Shown: positions 1 to 11,674, counted from the first letter of the stretch. The stretch is DNA of 64,000 nt from Pictodentalium vernedei (GCA_031216915.1 CM062296.1:147485340-147549339); one strand, 5' to 3'. Notes: a model not told the origin generated them from the sequence alone. Translations and numbers: made by a program.

Positions 1-555
1 TTAAATATTCAAGCGAATCACAAGTCACGACAAAATGATCAACATCAATTCAATTCCTAATCCCGTATGTTTTAGTAGCTTACTTGACAATCCTTCGGGG
101 GGAACTGGACACAACAATTCACCATTGAACACAGGTCCTCGTCAGGTCATGAAAATACTTTCTGACGTTACTTACAGGAATATGAAAACAAATTGTAAAC
201 CTGATGTTGTGCACTTTAATCGATTAAAACCGTGATTTGAAAGGAGTAAATGTGAAAAGTTATGAATTCGAAAGCACATCCAAGGAAATGAGTAATCTAC
301 ATAGACAAAACCAAGGTTATGGAGACAGGTCACTGGGGAAATGACATGACACCACAAGCAGAATAAGGAAACTGCCGAAGTGTTTCGGTAACAAGTAATA
401 AGGAAATCGTATATTCTGTCAATTATCGTGAATGTAAGCTTGGACGCAACGAAACCCACGTGAGAATCAATATTTTGAAGCATCTTCCCTGGGAAACCAT
501 GTTAGGATATGAAAGGTGGCAGTTCATGAAGTGTTACAGAATTTGGATTTATAAA
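1..555. other. Non-coding flank, no gene seen
   Basis: AT-rich sequence with only short open frames and no recognisable domain, splice pattern or repeat. It ends at the target-site duplication of the adjacent MITE. Confidence 0.5.
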
Positions 556-563
556 AACATTGG

Positions 564-1205
564 GGTAAAGGCCAAGAATAGAGGACCGCGCGTTTTTTAA
601 GAAAATAAAACATATTTCACAACTTGTTGAGTTTCTTATCATTCTAAAACATGTTTTACACAAAATTAGCCCAAAACAGCGATACCCACTCACAAAAATC
701 ATCACTTTTAACACTTTTCTCTGAGACGGGTTTTTGAAACAAATGAATTTCTGATTGCGTTCTGAAATGGAGCTAACCCATACCCATCCTAAACTGACCC
801 TAATGCACTGGTCGCCGTATTCTAATCATTGCCTTGTTTGCGTACTGGGGTCAGTTTAGGATGGGTACGGGTTATCTAACCTGTATCCATCCAAACTGAC
901 CCTAATTCGTTCTCCCATTGTAATTACACCCTCGTATACTCCGATCAAATGGAGGGTATACGATAGCGGAAAAAAACAAAGAATCGGGTTCCTGTTTACC
1001 GCAGGTTTTGTTGTTGAAATTGTTTGGAGAATAAAGTTAACAGTGGATAAAAAGGGTTAAAAGTGATGATTTTTGTCAGTAGGTATCGGTGTTTTGGGCT
1101 AATTTTGTGTAAAACATGTCTTAGAATGATAAGAAACTCAAAAAAATTGTAAAAAATGTTTTATCTTCTTAAAAGACGCGCGGTCCTCTATTCTTGGCCT
1201 TTACC
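564..1205. mobile_element. MITE with long inverted repeats, 8-bp TSD
   Basis: About 155 bp at the left end (from GGTAAAGGCCAAGAATAGAG) returns as its reverse complement at the right end (about 1050-1205). The element is flanked by a perfect 8-bp direct repeat AACATTGG at 556-563 and 1206-1213. A second, shorter inverted repeat lies inside (about 775-800 against 845-875, sharing CATCCTAAACTGACCC). There is no transposase frame, so it is non-autonomous. An 8-bp duplication with GG termini fits Merlin-like elements, and 8-bp duplications also occur with hAT and P elements. The superfamily is inferred; the structure is seen. Confidence 0.8.
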
Positions 1206-1213
1206 AACATTGG

Positions 1214-1960
1214 ACCTTCCTGCCGTGAGTAGACAATTCTTCAGTTGAATTTGTTTTGATTATTAGAAGAATGCTGGTAGCATTCCGAGAGCTTCCAAGG
1301 CATTGCAGTACATTATTATGTTGGGAAACACTGTCATGTACTCTTATTGTGATGCTCAGCGCTGGGCGGCGAACATTATGGTTGTGACACAATGCATGTT
1401 TGAATATTGACAGTAGAGGGGACGAGAGCTGCACTCAAATACGCGGATACATCTTAATAAGCGCGGTATAAATAGAGCTGACAGTGATGCAGCTACGCAG
1501 TTTCAGAGTGTGATTCAGAATTAGAGACAGGTGCCGCACGCGTTCTTTTTTCTGAGTGAAAGTAAACTTTGTTCAGAGTTGTGTCTTTTCGAGGTTGTGT
1601 AAACTGATTGTGAATAAATAAATCGGACTTGCTTTTACATATTTTTGGTGTTATCAGAAGCAGCGAAATTATATTTCGAGGTTGACACGTTAAGTAAATA
1701 CGTGACACTTTTTGTGTCACCGTATGTATGCAGGGAGGGTGGGGGTGTTATGAAACATTTAACCACAGATGTTGTAGTTAGACTGAAGTCAAGTAGTTGG
1801 CAAGCCCTGTGATTGAAAATGAAATACCTTTCCAAGCATAGAAAATTTCAAGCACTTTTCAAGGAAGGAGCCGGAATTTCATTTCCATTCGATTCGTATT
1901 GCTTGTTGATACTGTTCATATTTGGTATCGCTAAGAACGAACTTTGGAATCGCAAAAAGC
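1214..1960. other. Non-coding, no gene seen
   Basis: No conserved frame. Short frames on both strands lack domains. An AATAAA-like stretch near 1614-1622 is not tied to any gene. Confidence 0.4.
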
Positions 1961-1961
1961 G

Positions 1962-2632
1962 ACGAGATAACCGCTTAAATTACTCCCAGACAAATACTAC
2001 GTCTCGGGCAACCCCTTATTGAATCTGAACCCCCTCATTGGACATGTGTATTGTCTTTCGGTGTCTTCCAACATTAGTACAAACTCAGAGAGACCCAAAA
2101 CCTTTTACATTTTTTGATTGATGCATATTTATTTGGTTGCATCTCCAATATGTTTGCCTTGTTACAATTTAAGGGAGAGTGCCTATAGGCACTCTCCCAT
2201 ACATTATAACGAGGCAAATTCCCATAGATTAAATACTTTTACTTCAAAGATAATATGAAGAGGATCGAAAGAATATGAATAATGCTACGAGATAACCGCT
2301 TAAATTACTTCCTGACAAATGCCATCTTTACGCTAAAAAGGTGTTTTGATTCTCAGGCAATCCCCCATTGAATTTGAACACCACCCCCCTCCCCCCTCCC
2401 CCATCATTGGACACGTTTATTGCCTTTCAGTGTCTTCCAATATTAGTACAAAGTCAGGGAGACCCAAAACCTTTTACAATTTTCAATTGGTGCATATTTA
2501 TTTGGTTGTGTCTCTAATATGTTTGCCGTGTTACAATTTATAAGGCACTCTCCCATACGTTATCACGAGGCAACACCCCATAGATTAAATAATTTTACTT
2601 CAAGGATAATACGAATTGCATCGAAAGCGCAT
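1962..2632. repeat. Tandem duplication, two copies of ~325 bp
   Basis: The stretch starting ACGAGATAACCGCTTAAATT at 1962 recurs at 2287, and both copies run in the same order through CATTGGACA..., CAGTGTCTTCCAA-like, GAGACCCAAAACC and CATAGATTAAATA motifs. The first copy also carries a perfect short palindrome GGGAGAGTGC...GCACTCTCCC near 2174-2199 that is half lost in the second copy. No gene is apparent. Confidence 0.75.
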
Positions 2633-2639
2633 GAAGCCT

Positions 2640-3590
2640 TTGAATTGCAGTACCTACAGTTTGGTTTGAGAGAAAGGCTTCATTTTTCAAATGAAAATGA
2701 ATTTATTTGTATAAATATACACTTTCTGCATTTCTGTGTGTAAAAAGACAGACGGAATCCTCCCCATGTATGCTCACTTTTTGCAAAAGAAAAATAAAAA
2801 ATAAAACCCTCCCTCCCTCACTGATTTAAAACAAATGCCTAAGAATCAATTATTTTGTGTGGCCTTGTGAAAACAATTTAGACAGTTTCTGTTCTTCATA
2901 ATGTGTGTATGAGTGTGTGACCTTGAACTAAGTCTGTGACCTTGACCTTGTAGACAGGTATTCAAACCTTATTCTCTCCGTGCCAAGTAATAAGACTGAA
3001 CACAAAGATGGTGAAATACGTTGGACAAGAATCACCGACCCGAGTTTGAAATGTTCAGCTCTTTCACGGGTGTCATTGACGCGAGTGAAATAAAGGAATA
3101 ATTCATCAAATGCTTTTGATCCTTGCCCGCGCCCACCGTACCCTACCTGAATTATGTTCCGGATTTATACTATAGGCGTCACGAATATTTTATTCATCGA
3201 TAAACGCACGATCGGGGCAAAATCGATTAGTATTTCTCAGTCGACAAATCTGTAATTTTTTTTATTCCTTTTAAGTGCATACAAAGAGAACAAACGATTG
3301 ATGAAAACTTTACTAATTTGGTATGATGAATGTTAATTATTATTTTTGTAGATCTGCTACATATCTGAAAATTTCAGTCTTTTAATTTAGCATTTTTTCG
3401 TTCATCCAGTCTTGTTTTGGAGGAAAGAGTTTAAAAAATGGCGATGTTTTCCTAAATCCCCTGCTATAAAAATAATAACGCATAATTCAGATGGAGTTTT
3501 TTTTTTATTTTGGCATAAAAACCAGTTAAAAGGCGTTCTACCGACTTTGTTTCACAGCAGAAACTCTGTGTTTTTATTATTTGTTACATA
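2640..3590. other. Non-coding, no gene seen
   Basis: AT-rich, with short microsatellite-like stretches and no supported coding region or RNA gene. Confidence 0.4.
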
Positions 3591-3594
3591 TTGG

Positions 3595-3705
3595 GATTTG
3601 ACCACACTTTCGACAGCCAGGGTCACCTCGTGTCGGACAGTTCGGATGGTTGGAAGAAGCCGGAGACCAAGAGAGAACCACTGAGCAACGACGAGCAACT
3701 GTTAG
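3595..3705 (-). mobile_element. SINE 3' fragment
   Basis: About 110 bp align by eye with the 3' part of the full SINE at 3872-4233 in the same orientation. Shared landmarks on the plus strand are GACAGCCAG (GACAACCAG in the other copy), a GCCGGAG block and GAGAGAACCAC. The tRNA-like head is absent, so this is a truncated, diverged copy. Confidence 0.6.
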
Positions 3706-3871
3706 CCTCCCAAACGAACTATCTCCACAAAAGCATGATGTTGAATGCATCAATCGTTGCATAAAGTTAAATACTTAACCTGAATGGGTGCATCAGAAAT
3801 CAGTCTAAAACTCATGAAATTTGGGTTTTATACAATTTCGTGCGAAGAAGATGACATCTAATTAATTTTTC

Positions 3872-4233
3872 TATTTGGGTTTAATTACAATTTTGACAAC
3901 CAGAGACACCTGTTGGCGGAGCGTTTTACGAATGGAGCATGCCGGAGTACCCAGAGAGAACCACCGATCAGAGACGAGCCGCACAGGCAGGGTTAGCAAT
4001 GGTTGAAGGCAAGTGCACGATCGACGTGCAGTACGCCTCAGTACACGTGGCCAATGTGCGGCCATGTGGGCAATCGGTATTAAGTGCCTTGCCCTAGAAC
4101 ATAAAGCAGTTACCTCCGGCGGGGATCGAAGCGGAAACCTTCGATCTGAAGTCCAGTGCTGTAACGATCGAACTGCGGTCCTTTTTGGTTTGAAGTCAAA
4201 TGCCGTAACCACTAATCCACCGCGCCCCCGATT
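3872..4233 (-). mobile_element. tRNA-derived SINE with a duplicated head
   Basis: Read on the minus strand, it begins GGGCGCGGTGGATTAGTGGTT, an A-box-like tRNA head. A central body contains CTAGGGCAAGGCACTTAATA and GTACTGAGGCGTACTGCACG. The 3' part ends near ATTAAACCCAAATAG. A tRNA-like segment (GTTACGGCATTTGACTTCAA at 4187-4209) is repeated in diverged form 44 bp on (4143-4165), so the head looks partly duplicated. Related copies lie at 3595-3705 and about 33166-33420, which supports a dispersed family. It may carry a pol III promoter; B-box quality is poor. Confidence 0.7.
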
Positions 4234-4311
4234 TGATTACTCATGTGGGGCTGATTATGAAAACGCTAAGAGTTGAAGAATGTACAAAGACATAGGCAAA
4301 GGTATACTCAC

Positions 4312-4555
4312 ATCAGTGATCACGGTAGAGGTAAATATAGTCTCATCATACACCCAGGAATTGCACGAAAGTTTAGTTCCATTACAGATGTTAGTATGGT
4401 CAATATAGGAATTGATACTACCATTACATATATGACAAGCATCATACTCTGTCTGGCCACCTTCTGTCGCAACAGGAATCACTGAACTGATCACTGCGTT
4501 GTGTGTGTTGTTCTGTACCTGATACGTGTCTTTATCCCAGCTGTCTATGGCGCAC
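4312..4555 (-). CDS. Internal exon of an SLC22-like organic cation transporter
   Basis: On the minus strand a pyrimidine-rich tract ending CAG (4558-4556) precedes an open exon that ends at 4312, followed by GTGAGT, a canonical donor (4311-4306). The 81-residue translation is rich in Cys and potential N-glycosylation sites. It ends in CNSWVYDETIFTSTVITD, which matches the SLC22 large extracellular loop signature C-x-W-x-Y-D-x-S-x-F-x-S-T just before the next membrane segment. SLC22 proteins are 12-span plasma-membrane carriers for organic ions, and this exon would encode only part of the first extracellular loop. No neighbouring exon is recognisable in the window, so it is either one exon of a gene with long introns or an orphan exon. 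Family assignment is from the motif only. Confidence 0.6.
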
Positions 4556-4689
4556 CTGGAAAACATGTGTAGGAAAGCTATTTAAAAATAAATTAATGTT
4601 AACTATATCTCTGTCACCACGGCTGATTCGAACCCTTTCCGTCTGTTTCTACGCCCCTGTCTATCTCATTGACCCTACATCTCTGTTCA

Positions 4690-4860
4690 TGCCCCTCCCG
4701 ATAGCCCCCTCCCCTCGTTTTTTTCTCTCTCTCTCCATGAGAGAGGGGAGAAGGATAGAACTAAAGATAGAGTGATCATTCCAAACCTGTAAACAGCAAA
4801 AGGAGAGAGAGAGAGGGAGAGACAGAGACAGACATAAAGAGAAACAAAAACAATTTGAAT
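4690..4860. repeat. CT/GA-rich low-complexity tract
   Basis: A run of CTCTCTCTCTC followed by GAGAGAGAGAG-type sequence, partly self-complementary. Open frames over it are serine/leucine or arginine/glutamate repeats and are not credible genes. Confidence 0.7.
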
Positions 4861-5510
4861 CGACCATGGTGACAGAGATAAGGTAAAAATAAGTATCGCC
4901 CACACAGACAGTGTTACAGACCTCGATATAGGTCTATCTTTTGTCAAGTTAACAGATGTAACTTAAAATATTAGACGCAATACCGCTAGTTTATTATGCC
5001 TTCCTTTTAAGCTTTCCCTTTTCATTCCGTCTTCACTTTTCTCCTAAGGAAAGTGACGAAGATAGTCAGTCAATCTGTCAGTCCACTGCCAGTAGGGACG
5101 GGAGAAGTTTTTGGTTGGGTCGAAGCACGGTCATACAAGGGCAGTCACACATTTATATGCATTGGTGGTGGCCAAGATGTATTGGTGTCATGGTAGGAAT
5201 ACTATACACAAAACCTACGTCTAGGACACATCCACCTCTACACTTTGAATAAATGTACATTTTTGTCTCTATATTTAACACATTTTCCGATCTGACTGAA
5301 ATATTATCTCGTCTTGAGGGGTAATATTATTAAATATGGAGCCAACACGTGCATTCGTATCGACATTAATAATATAAACAAATCAAATGAAGGAATCTTT
5401 GGAGACCCTTAAACGTGAATAATTAGCCTGTGTGAAACATACTTAAGAATTGAATCATGACTGTTCGAAATCCACGAGCTGATGAAAAAAATATTTTATT
5501 CCCGGATAGG
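4861..5510. other. Non-coding, no gene seen
   Basis: No supported feature. It lies upstream, in transcription order, of the SLC22-like exon, so it could be intron. Confidence 0.35.
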
Positions 5511-5511
5511 A

Positions 5512-5985
5512 TAATTAGTGAGCTCATTCGCAAAGCAACGGTACAGGTAGCCATAATTCGGTCAAGTTCTATTCATAAAGAGAAAACAAAACATTGTAGC
5601 CCCAGACAGAAAATAGGTCCTGCAAACAATCGGTGTAACATTTAAAAATGCTTTTGAAAATGCCCCCCCCCCCCCCCATCAAAAAATAAAATAACTAAAT
5701 AAATGACAGCTGTTACACCCATTACCAATAATCCAAATTGGTAATGAGTGTAATTAGTGAGCTCATTCGCAAAGCAACGTTCAGGGAGCCAAAATTCGGT
5801 CAAGGTCTATTCTTATAAAGGAAACAAAACATTGTAGCCTCTGACAGAAAATAGGTCCTGCAAACAATCGGTGTAATATTAAAAACATGTTTTGAAAATG
5901 CACCCTTACGCCCTAGCAAAAACTAAAATAACTAAATAAATAACAGATGTTACACCCATTATCAATAATCCAAATTATTGAATGA
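5512..5985. repeat. Tandem duplication, two copies of ~239 bp
   Basis: AATTAGTGAGCTCATTCGC at 5513 recurs at 5752. Both copies continue through CAAAGCAACG, ACATTGTAGCC, CAGAAAATAGGTCCTGCAA and GTTACACCCATTA. The first copy holds a C16-type homopolymer near 5665. The two copies differ by scattered substitutions. No gene. Confidence 0.75.
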
Positions 5986-5989
5986 TATT

Positions 5990-8450
5990 CAACTGACAAC
6001 GTGCATTTAAGATTTGAATGCAATTTTTATAATCTTTATTGGAGTAGGAACGTGTGGGAGTGGGTACAAATTGTATGAATCCCTTCGGAATCAATTCTTA
6101 TAATTATATTCCGTAACTGTTTAAACTACTTTTTACCAAACAACAAAGCAGAAAGACGAAATAAAACATGTGCGAACGAACGAGACGAAAAACCACCCTC
6201 ACACAAAAGACAAAACGCACAACTCTGAGTTGAGCGCCGGTTTTCGGCATTGGCTGAAATTTGTCAAATTGCCGTCTTTCGCAACGAAACTTGGAATGTT
6301 CAAAACAATTTATTTAACATATCAGTAAACTATAATCACTGATCACTGCGAGAGGCGCTAAAAGTTATAAACCCGCCCAAACACCGCCCGAATTACATTC
6401 TGTCAATTGTGCTCTACCGTAAATGCGGGTCAAAGTTCGACCAAATATATTCATTGGAAAATGAATTACATTTGGTCATGACGTTTTCATCCAGCTGACC
6501 AATGGGAATTGAGTATTTGGACCCAAAACGTATAACTACATTTACAATGTAATTATATAGCTTTTAATGTTCATAAACATATCAGCATTGTCAGGTTCAT
6601 GTCTTTCAGAGAACGGCAAAGTTTAGAAACAAGCACATAAAAAATGATTCCTGAAACAATAAAAATGAATGATAAATTATATGAGGATGTTTTTCCTTGT
6701 GTGTGCGTGTATGGGGGTTGGGGGTGGGGGTGGTGGTTATGCTAGCAAAATAGAATGTGTTATGTTAATGGAATGTGTTCTGAAGAGAGAACAAACACTT
6801 TAATATTTCTGTTAACGTTCGTGAAAATGAGCAGCAGAAGGACAGCATTATAGATTGTTTCCATATATACCATATCAATTTAAGATCAATGGGAAGGAAA
6901 GCACATAATTTTCACTACTGAATTGCAAAGATAAACTTTAATTCTAATAGACTATACATGACATATTTACCGCAATAGACATAACACATTTTTTATGTTC
7001 TATTAAGTCGAATATTATTTTAAAATAAGGTCGAGTAATTTTCTGATATTACCTGTATAATTTTCTATAATTCATTTACCACTGCTAAAACATTCATTTG
7101 TGAACATGTAAAGAGCATTTATGGAAGTTGGAATTGGAAAAGAAAGATCCAGATCGGTATTTCCATTAAATAAATAATGCATGTCCATAATAAATAATCA
7201 ACAATTTAAAGAAAATTTCATCTTTCTGTAAAGTTTGTTACACAAGTTTAATTTGCAGTATTGGTCAATTATTTATATATTGTGACATTATTTTGTCACA
7301 CCTTATTGGGGTTCACAAATATGCACCCTCCAATGAATTGTAATAAAACAATATCAAAGAAATGATTTATTCAGCCTTTAAGAAGTTTTGAAATAAATTG
7401 TGTATTTGTGCTTAATTATTGGTTTCCGATTAATAGAGCCTGAATATTATTCGCAGCAATGACAGCATCGCATCGTTCAATTTTGTAATTTCTTTCATTT
7501 TTAAGATACCCTTTTTCTGAACAATTTGTAATGCTCCCGTTTTTCTATTGCCTGTATTTTTTATAAATTTTATGAAAGCAACATACCTGTTAACCCTTTA
7601 TATAACGAGACAGCTGCATGTGCCCTCGTAATTTAGAATGAGGCTCACTGAGCTGTTGAAAAAACTTTATTAAAATATCCAACAAAGTCATATTATGATG
7701 TGATTGCTTCCTGGAATGGGCTCATTTTATTGTGAGGTCATGTCATGTAGTTTTGTTGAAATTATTTTGTCATTTTGAGATGATCAAATATATTTTATTA
7801 CACATCCATTCAACTTTAAACCATTGTATTTAACGGAATGGCCGCTATGAAATAAATGATTCTGCATTCAACGGGTGATGTACAAGCCAGAACTTTTTTT
7901 CTCAGCACCATTCATATTAGTTTCTTTTCCAAATTCCGTTATACAATTATCGACCGTCTGTCTCATAGCGTGAAAATGAAAACGTCCAAAGCAAAATAAA
8001 GGCGGTTCAAAAAAAATTAGGTAAACAAAAATAAGACAATATTTTTAAAAAAAAAACAATAATTTCCAACCAGAAGATTAACACAGTCCCGTGGTCGTCT
8101 CGTTTTGTAGATCCCGTTACATCTAAATTGGTCAACTTTATTTCGGTAAATCTTCATACATCTTGGCATGCATCAAACGTCCTTTAAAAACGTTTCTCCC
8201 AGCTGTTTTGCAAATCTGCACATATTTGTACTTATATTTTTACCAACAGTAATAGCCCTCAAATGGTTAGGCGTGAATGTGCACCAGCCGAAGAGAAGCA
8301 GCGATACGAATTTCAACAAACACTGGTTCCGAAAAAGTTGTTTTGATTTTTTATCGATCCATTTGATCAGTACAGCTTCAGTCAAAACAAACAAACTCTT
8401 CACCTTTGGGTTTAAACATTGGAATTAAAATTTGTTTATTAATTGTTAAT
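5990..8450. other. Long AT-rich non-coding stretch
   Basis: No conserved coding frame, RNA gene or repeat family could be supported here. The sequence resembles intron or intergenic DNA. Confidence 0.4.
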
Positions 8451-8451
8451 G

Positions 8452-8565
8452 CATGGGTTGTTAAATAAACTCGATGGAATGGCGTCATCATATTTCGCTC
8501 GAGCCCACGGCTCTCGCGAAATATGACTACGCCATTCCAACGAGTTACGTGAAACACCCACCGAT
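8452..8565. repeat. Palindromic hairpin element
   Basis: The arms ACTCGATGGAATGGCGTCAT... and ...GACTACGCCATTCCAACGAGT are near-perfect reverse complements around a centre containing CATATTTCGCTCGAG...CGCGAAATATG. Weaker pairing extends outward to GGGTTGTT and AACACCC. It could be a small foldback MITE; no convincing target-site duplication was found. Confidence 0.55.
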
Positions 8566-8854
8566 TCAAACACGCATCGTGTTCTGTCTATTTCTGCTCT
8601 TATTTTTCTGATTCAAAGATTGATTGAACCGAGCGCTTGTACCCAATTTTCTATTTTTGAGTTATCATCGAAGAGACTCTGGATTTTTAGACCGCATTCA
8701 ATCGAGGAAACAGAAAGTTGTTTGTCTTGACAACCGTTTATTTATAGGACATAAATGGAAATTACGTGATTTTAAAAATAGAGTCTGGAAAGCTGAATGT
8801 AGTGCGTACTATCAATGCGCGATGTTCCAATGATACATGTTCACCTGGTGTTAA

Positions 8855-9097
8855 CCCTTTACCTAACGTAACGGCAAAACCGGCCAGCGCTATTCTCAAA
8901 AATCACCAATTAATTTTCATTATTTTTTACATTTTTTGTCTCAAAAACATAGGTTATGACACCTCGTTGGATCGAGCTCGTTGAGCTCGTTCCAACGAGG
9001 GGGCATAACCTATGTTTTTGAGACAAAAAATGAAAAAAATTAGTTATTCAAGAATTATTTTTGCAAGTGTCGTCTGCTTTTCAGGTTAGGTAAAGGG
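8855..9097. mobile_element. piggyBac-type MITE (TTAA-flanked)
   Basis: The 243-bp element is flanked by TTAA at 8851-8854 and 9098-9101. Its ends are inverted: CCCTTTACCTAAC on the left and GTTAGGTAAAGGG on the right. The middle is a long near-perfect palindrome, with ACATAGGTTATGACACCTCG on one side and its complement after a GAGCTCGTTGAGCTC centre. There is no transposase. TTAA duplication with CCC/GGG termini is typical of piggyBac-mobilised elements; that assignment is inference. Confidence 0.7.
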
Positions 9098-9429
9098 TTA
9101 ATAGGATAAACCACATGATCAACTGGTATTCATAGGGAAATAATATCACCTGGAAATCTCCTGCCAAGACAGTGTTCACTGAAGAAAATTTCAGCAGTGG
9201 TGTAAACATAATTATTGTTTCTGTATGGTTTATTAGTCTATGTGAAACACGCAATCTATTGTTTTTGTATGGTTTCTTTTTCTTTATTTTTTCTTCTTAT
9301 TCTCCCGTCTTCTGTCTTCTATGAGCTTCCTTGTCCGCATGGTAACTCGCAAACGAATTGTCTCGCTGCTTTTCGACATACTTCTAGACAGCTACAAGTT
9401 CTCACCCATGTATATTTTTCAGATTTCTG

Positions 9430-10356
9430 GGGCATTTGGGTGTCCAGGAGGGTGTTTTGAAAGCTTGTCACGCCATTATCACAGGCTTGGTATGACCTAC
9501 GGACCTGGGACCAACATCAAATGAGTGGACACTCAATAGAGGTTCAATATATGGGTCAAGGTAACTGAGGTCACCCAGCAGGCATTGAGGGCATTTTTCA
9601 GAACTGCTGGAAATCACTTTTGTGACCCCCTAATACATCCCCGAAGTCCATAAATGCATTTTTACACTAAAAAGTGGATAAATATTTTGAAAGTGGGTCA
9701 CGCTCATATCTGAAGCATGGTATGCCGTATGGACCTGGGACCAACACCAAATGAATTAAACTCATTGGAGGTTCAAAATATGGGTAAAGGTAACTGAGGT
9801 CGCCCAGAGGTCATTAGTGCATTTTAAGAGAACTCGCATTTTTAACACCATGTGCATTCCTGAAGTTCATACATCCATTTTTATACGAAACAAAGTGGGC
9901 GTAGCTAACAATTTTGAAAGTGGGTCACTCGCGTATCATCGCAAGCATGGTATGACGTATGGAAAAAAACACCAAATGAGCCCAAACTCAATGGAAGTTC
10001 AAAATGTGAATCAAGAGCACTGAGGTCATACAAGGGTCATTGAGTGCATTTTTCAGAATTGCTGGAAATTACTTTTTTTCGACCCCAAAACATTTCCGAA
10101 GTTCATACATTCATTTTTACCCTCAAAAAGCGGGAGTGTGTCCAACAATTTTGAAAGTGGGTTGCACTCATATCCCAAGAAAGGTATGACATATGGACCT
10201 AGTACCAACATCAAATGAGTCAGAACTCAATGGAGGTTCAAGATATGGGAAAAGCTCACTGAGATCGCACAGAGGTCATTGAGTGCATTTTTCAGAATTG
10301 CTAAAAATCATATATGCGACCCTACAATGCATTCCCGAAGTTCTTACATGCATGTT
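9430..10356 (+). repeat. ~230-bp satellite, block 1
   Basis: Landmark GGTATGAC.TATGGACC occurs at about 9491, 9719, 9949 and 10181, giving a 228-232 bp period. Each monomer also has TTTTGAAAGTGGGTCAC, CAATGGAGGTTCAA, AAGGT.ACTGAGGTCA and CATTTTTCAGAATTGCTGG. Further blocks occur at 27149-27294, 29957-30770, 33425-33860 and 34040-34770. The array is interrupted by the Polinton, whose duplicated CATGTT (10351-10356) is its last six bases here. Confidence 0.85.
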
Positions 10357-11090
10357 AGTAGGTAATAAGTGCGGATTCCAGACCACTTTGTACATGCACT
10401 GTACAAGTACACGTACATGTACGTGTACTGCCATAGGGATTCAGCGTTAAATCGTGTACACGTGTACAAAAATGTCGTTTTTTCATGGTGGTCCAGAATC
10501 CGCAATTGTTTTGAGGCTCACAGATCGCACTTTTCACGTTCAAACACCCGTTGGCGAACGCGTAGATTCGACACGTCACTCAAAAAGTGAAAAATGTACG
10601 AAATTTTTAAGAAAATGTACTTTAAAAATTGTTCTCTACGTTCCCATCGCGGATCAGACCATCGATCCATCGTTGGTGAACACGAGCAAAAAACGTTTTG
10701 CGGATTCTGGACCAGCAACAAAAAGCGGTTTGCGGATTCTGGACCACCTACGTTCGCCAACGGGTGTTCGAACGGTAAAAGTGCGATCCGATCGACGAAA
10801 ACCCATTTGCGGATTCTAGACCAGGAAAAGTCGACCTCAAAACGTTTTTTCGACGTTGGCCAACGGTGAAAAGTGCGTGTAAAGGCAGTTACTCATCGAG
10901 GATTTTTAAAATTTTGTTTTAAGACCGATTTGGGCCTCCGGTATATGAAAAAAAGGGGGTTTGCGGGTTCTGGACCACCACGTTCGCAATCGCGTTTGGG
11001 ACGGTCCAGGGTGCGATCCGATCCGCGAAAACCCGATTTGTCGATTCACCTCGCGTTTTTTGTGGGGCGAATAGTGATAGAATCGGTTTT
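10357..11090 (+). repeat. Polinton 1 left terminal inverted repeat
   Basis: The 734 bp match the complement of 26409-27142 with scattered substitutions. It contains six versions of TGCGGATTCTGGACCA: 10370, 10488 (inverted), 10699, 10731, 10808 and 10962. Open frames spanning it are repeat artefacts mirrored in the other repeat. Confidence 0.9.
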
Positions 11091-11117
11091 GGCGAGAGGA
11101 AATAAAAAAGTGATTGA

Positions 11118-11132
11118 TATATATGGGAGAGA
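11118..11132 (+). promoter_or_regulatory. TATA/GGGAGAGA motif upstream of the first Polinton gene
   Basis: TATATATGGGAGAGA lies 74 bp before the ATG at 11206. The same TATA-then-purine pattern occurs before 11675 (GATATAAATAAGGGAGA, about 11592-11608), before 13915 (TATATATATAGGAGAGA, about 13814-13830) and, on the minus strand, before 24482 (24596-24621). It is probably a shared core promoter. Confidence 0.45.
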
Positions 11133-11205
11133 AAAAATATATAAATAAATAGTTATTTAAAAAAATAATATCGAATCGAAATAGATAATAAAATATACAT
11201 AAATC

Positions 11206-11580
11206 ATGAACAATTCCCAGATTTTGAGAGCAAGATTTCTTTTAAAATTACTGATGAGAGCCTGTGCATTCTGCGTGAACGAACAACTAGGTCACCTCTT
11301 GTTAGAATGATGCGTCGGATGTCGGGATCATCTAGACTTCGATCACGAGAATCATTTGTGTCGGACAATGGAAAGGGAAGATATGGTCGTCAAGTATTTC
11401 GAACCAGCATTCGAACGCGTTCGAATCGATGAAGTGATCACGTTTTGGAGGAGATTAGTTTTCTGTAGCGGGCGAGATAAGCTCACCAATTCGGAAGAAC
11501 TGAAATTGGCGCGTAGAAGTCTGACTTTAGAAGACAGGGGATGCGTCATGAAATTGTTGTTGAAGGAAGCATACGTCTAA
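11206..11580 (+). pseudogene. Small Cys-rich Polinton protein, one in-frame stop
   Basis: The reading frame from ATG 11206 to the stop at 11580 spans 124 codons and is interrupted only by TGA at 11308-11310 (codon 35). The first part is basic and hydrophobic with C20 and C23. After the stop come further Cys/His residues (C-V-G-C-R-D-H) and then a conserved-looking charged tail. The Cys spacing suggests a zinc-binding protein. It is the first gene after the left inverted repeat and has the TATA/GGGAGAGA motif just upstream. I do not recognise a named family. The stop indicates decay. Confidence 0.55.
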
Positions 11581-11674
11581 GTTTTCTCGTTGATATAAAT
11601 AAGGGAGAATAGAAATAAAAATAAATACACACATAAATTTTTTTATCTAATATTAGAAAGAAAAAAACACAAAA

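Noticed and set aside
4661..4947. Ser/Leu-rich ORFs of 80-90 aa
   Set aside because: Translations of CT/GA microsatellite sequence.
10454..10869. Overlapping ORFs of 91-121 aa in the Polinton terminal repeat
   Set aside because: They are mirrored in the right terminal repeat and are driven by the iterated motif. No domain, no promoter.
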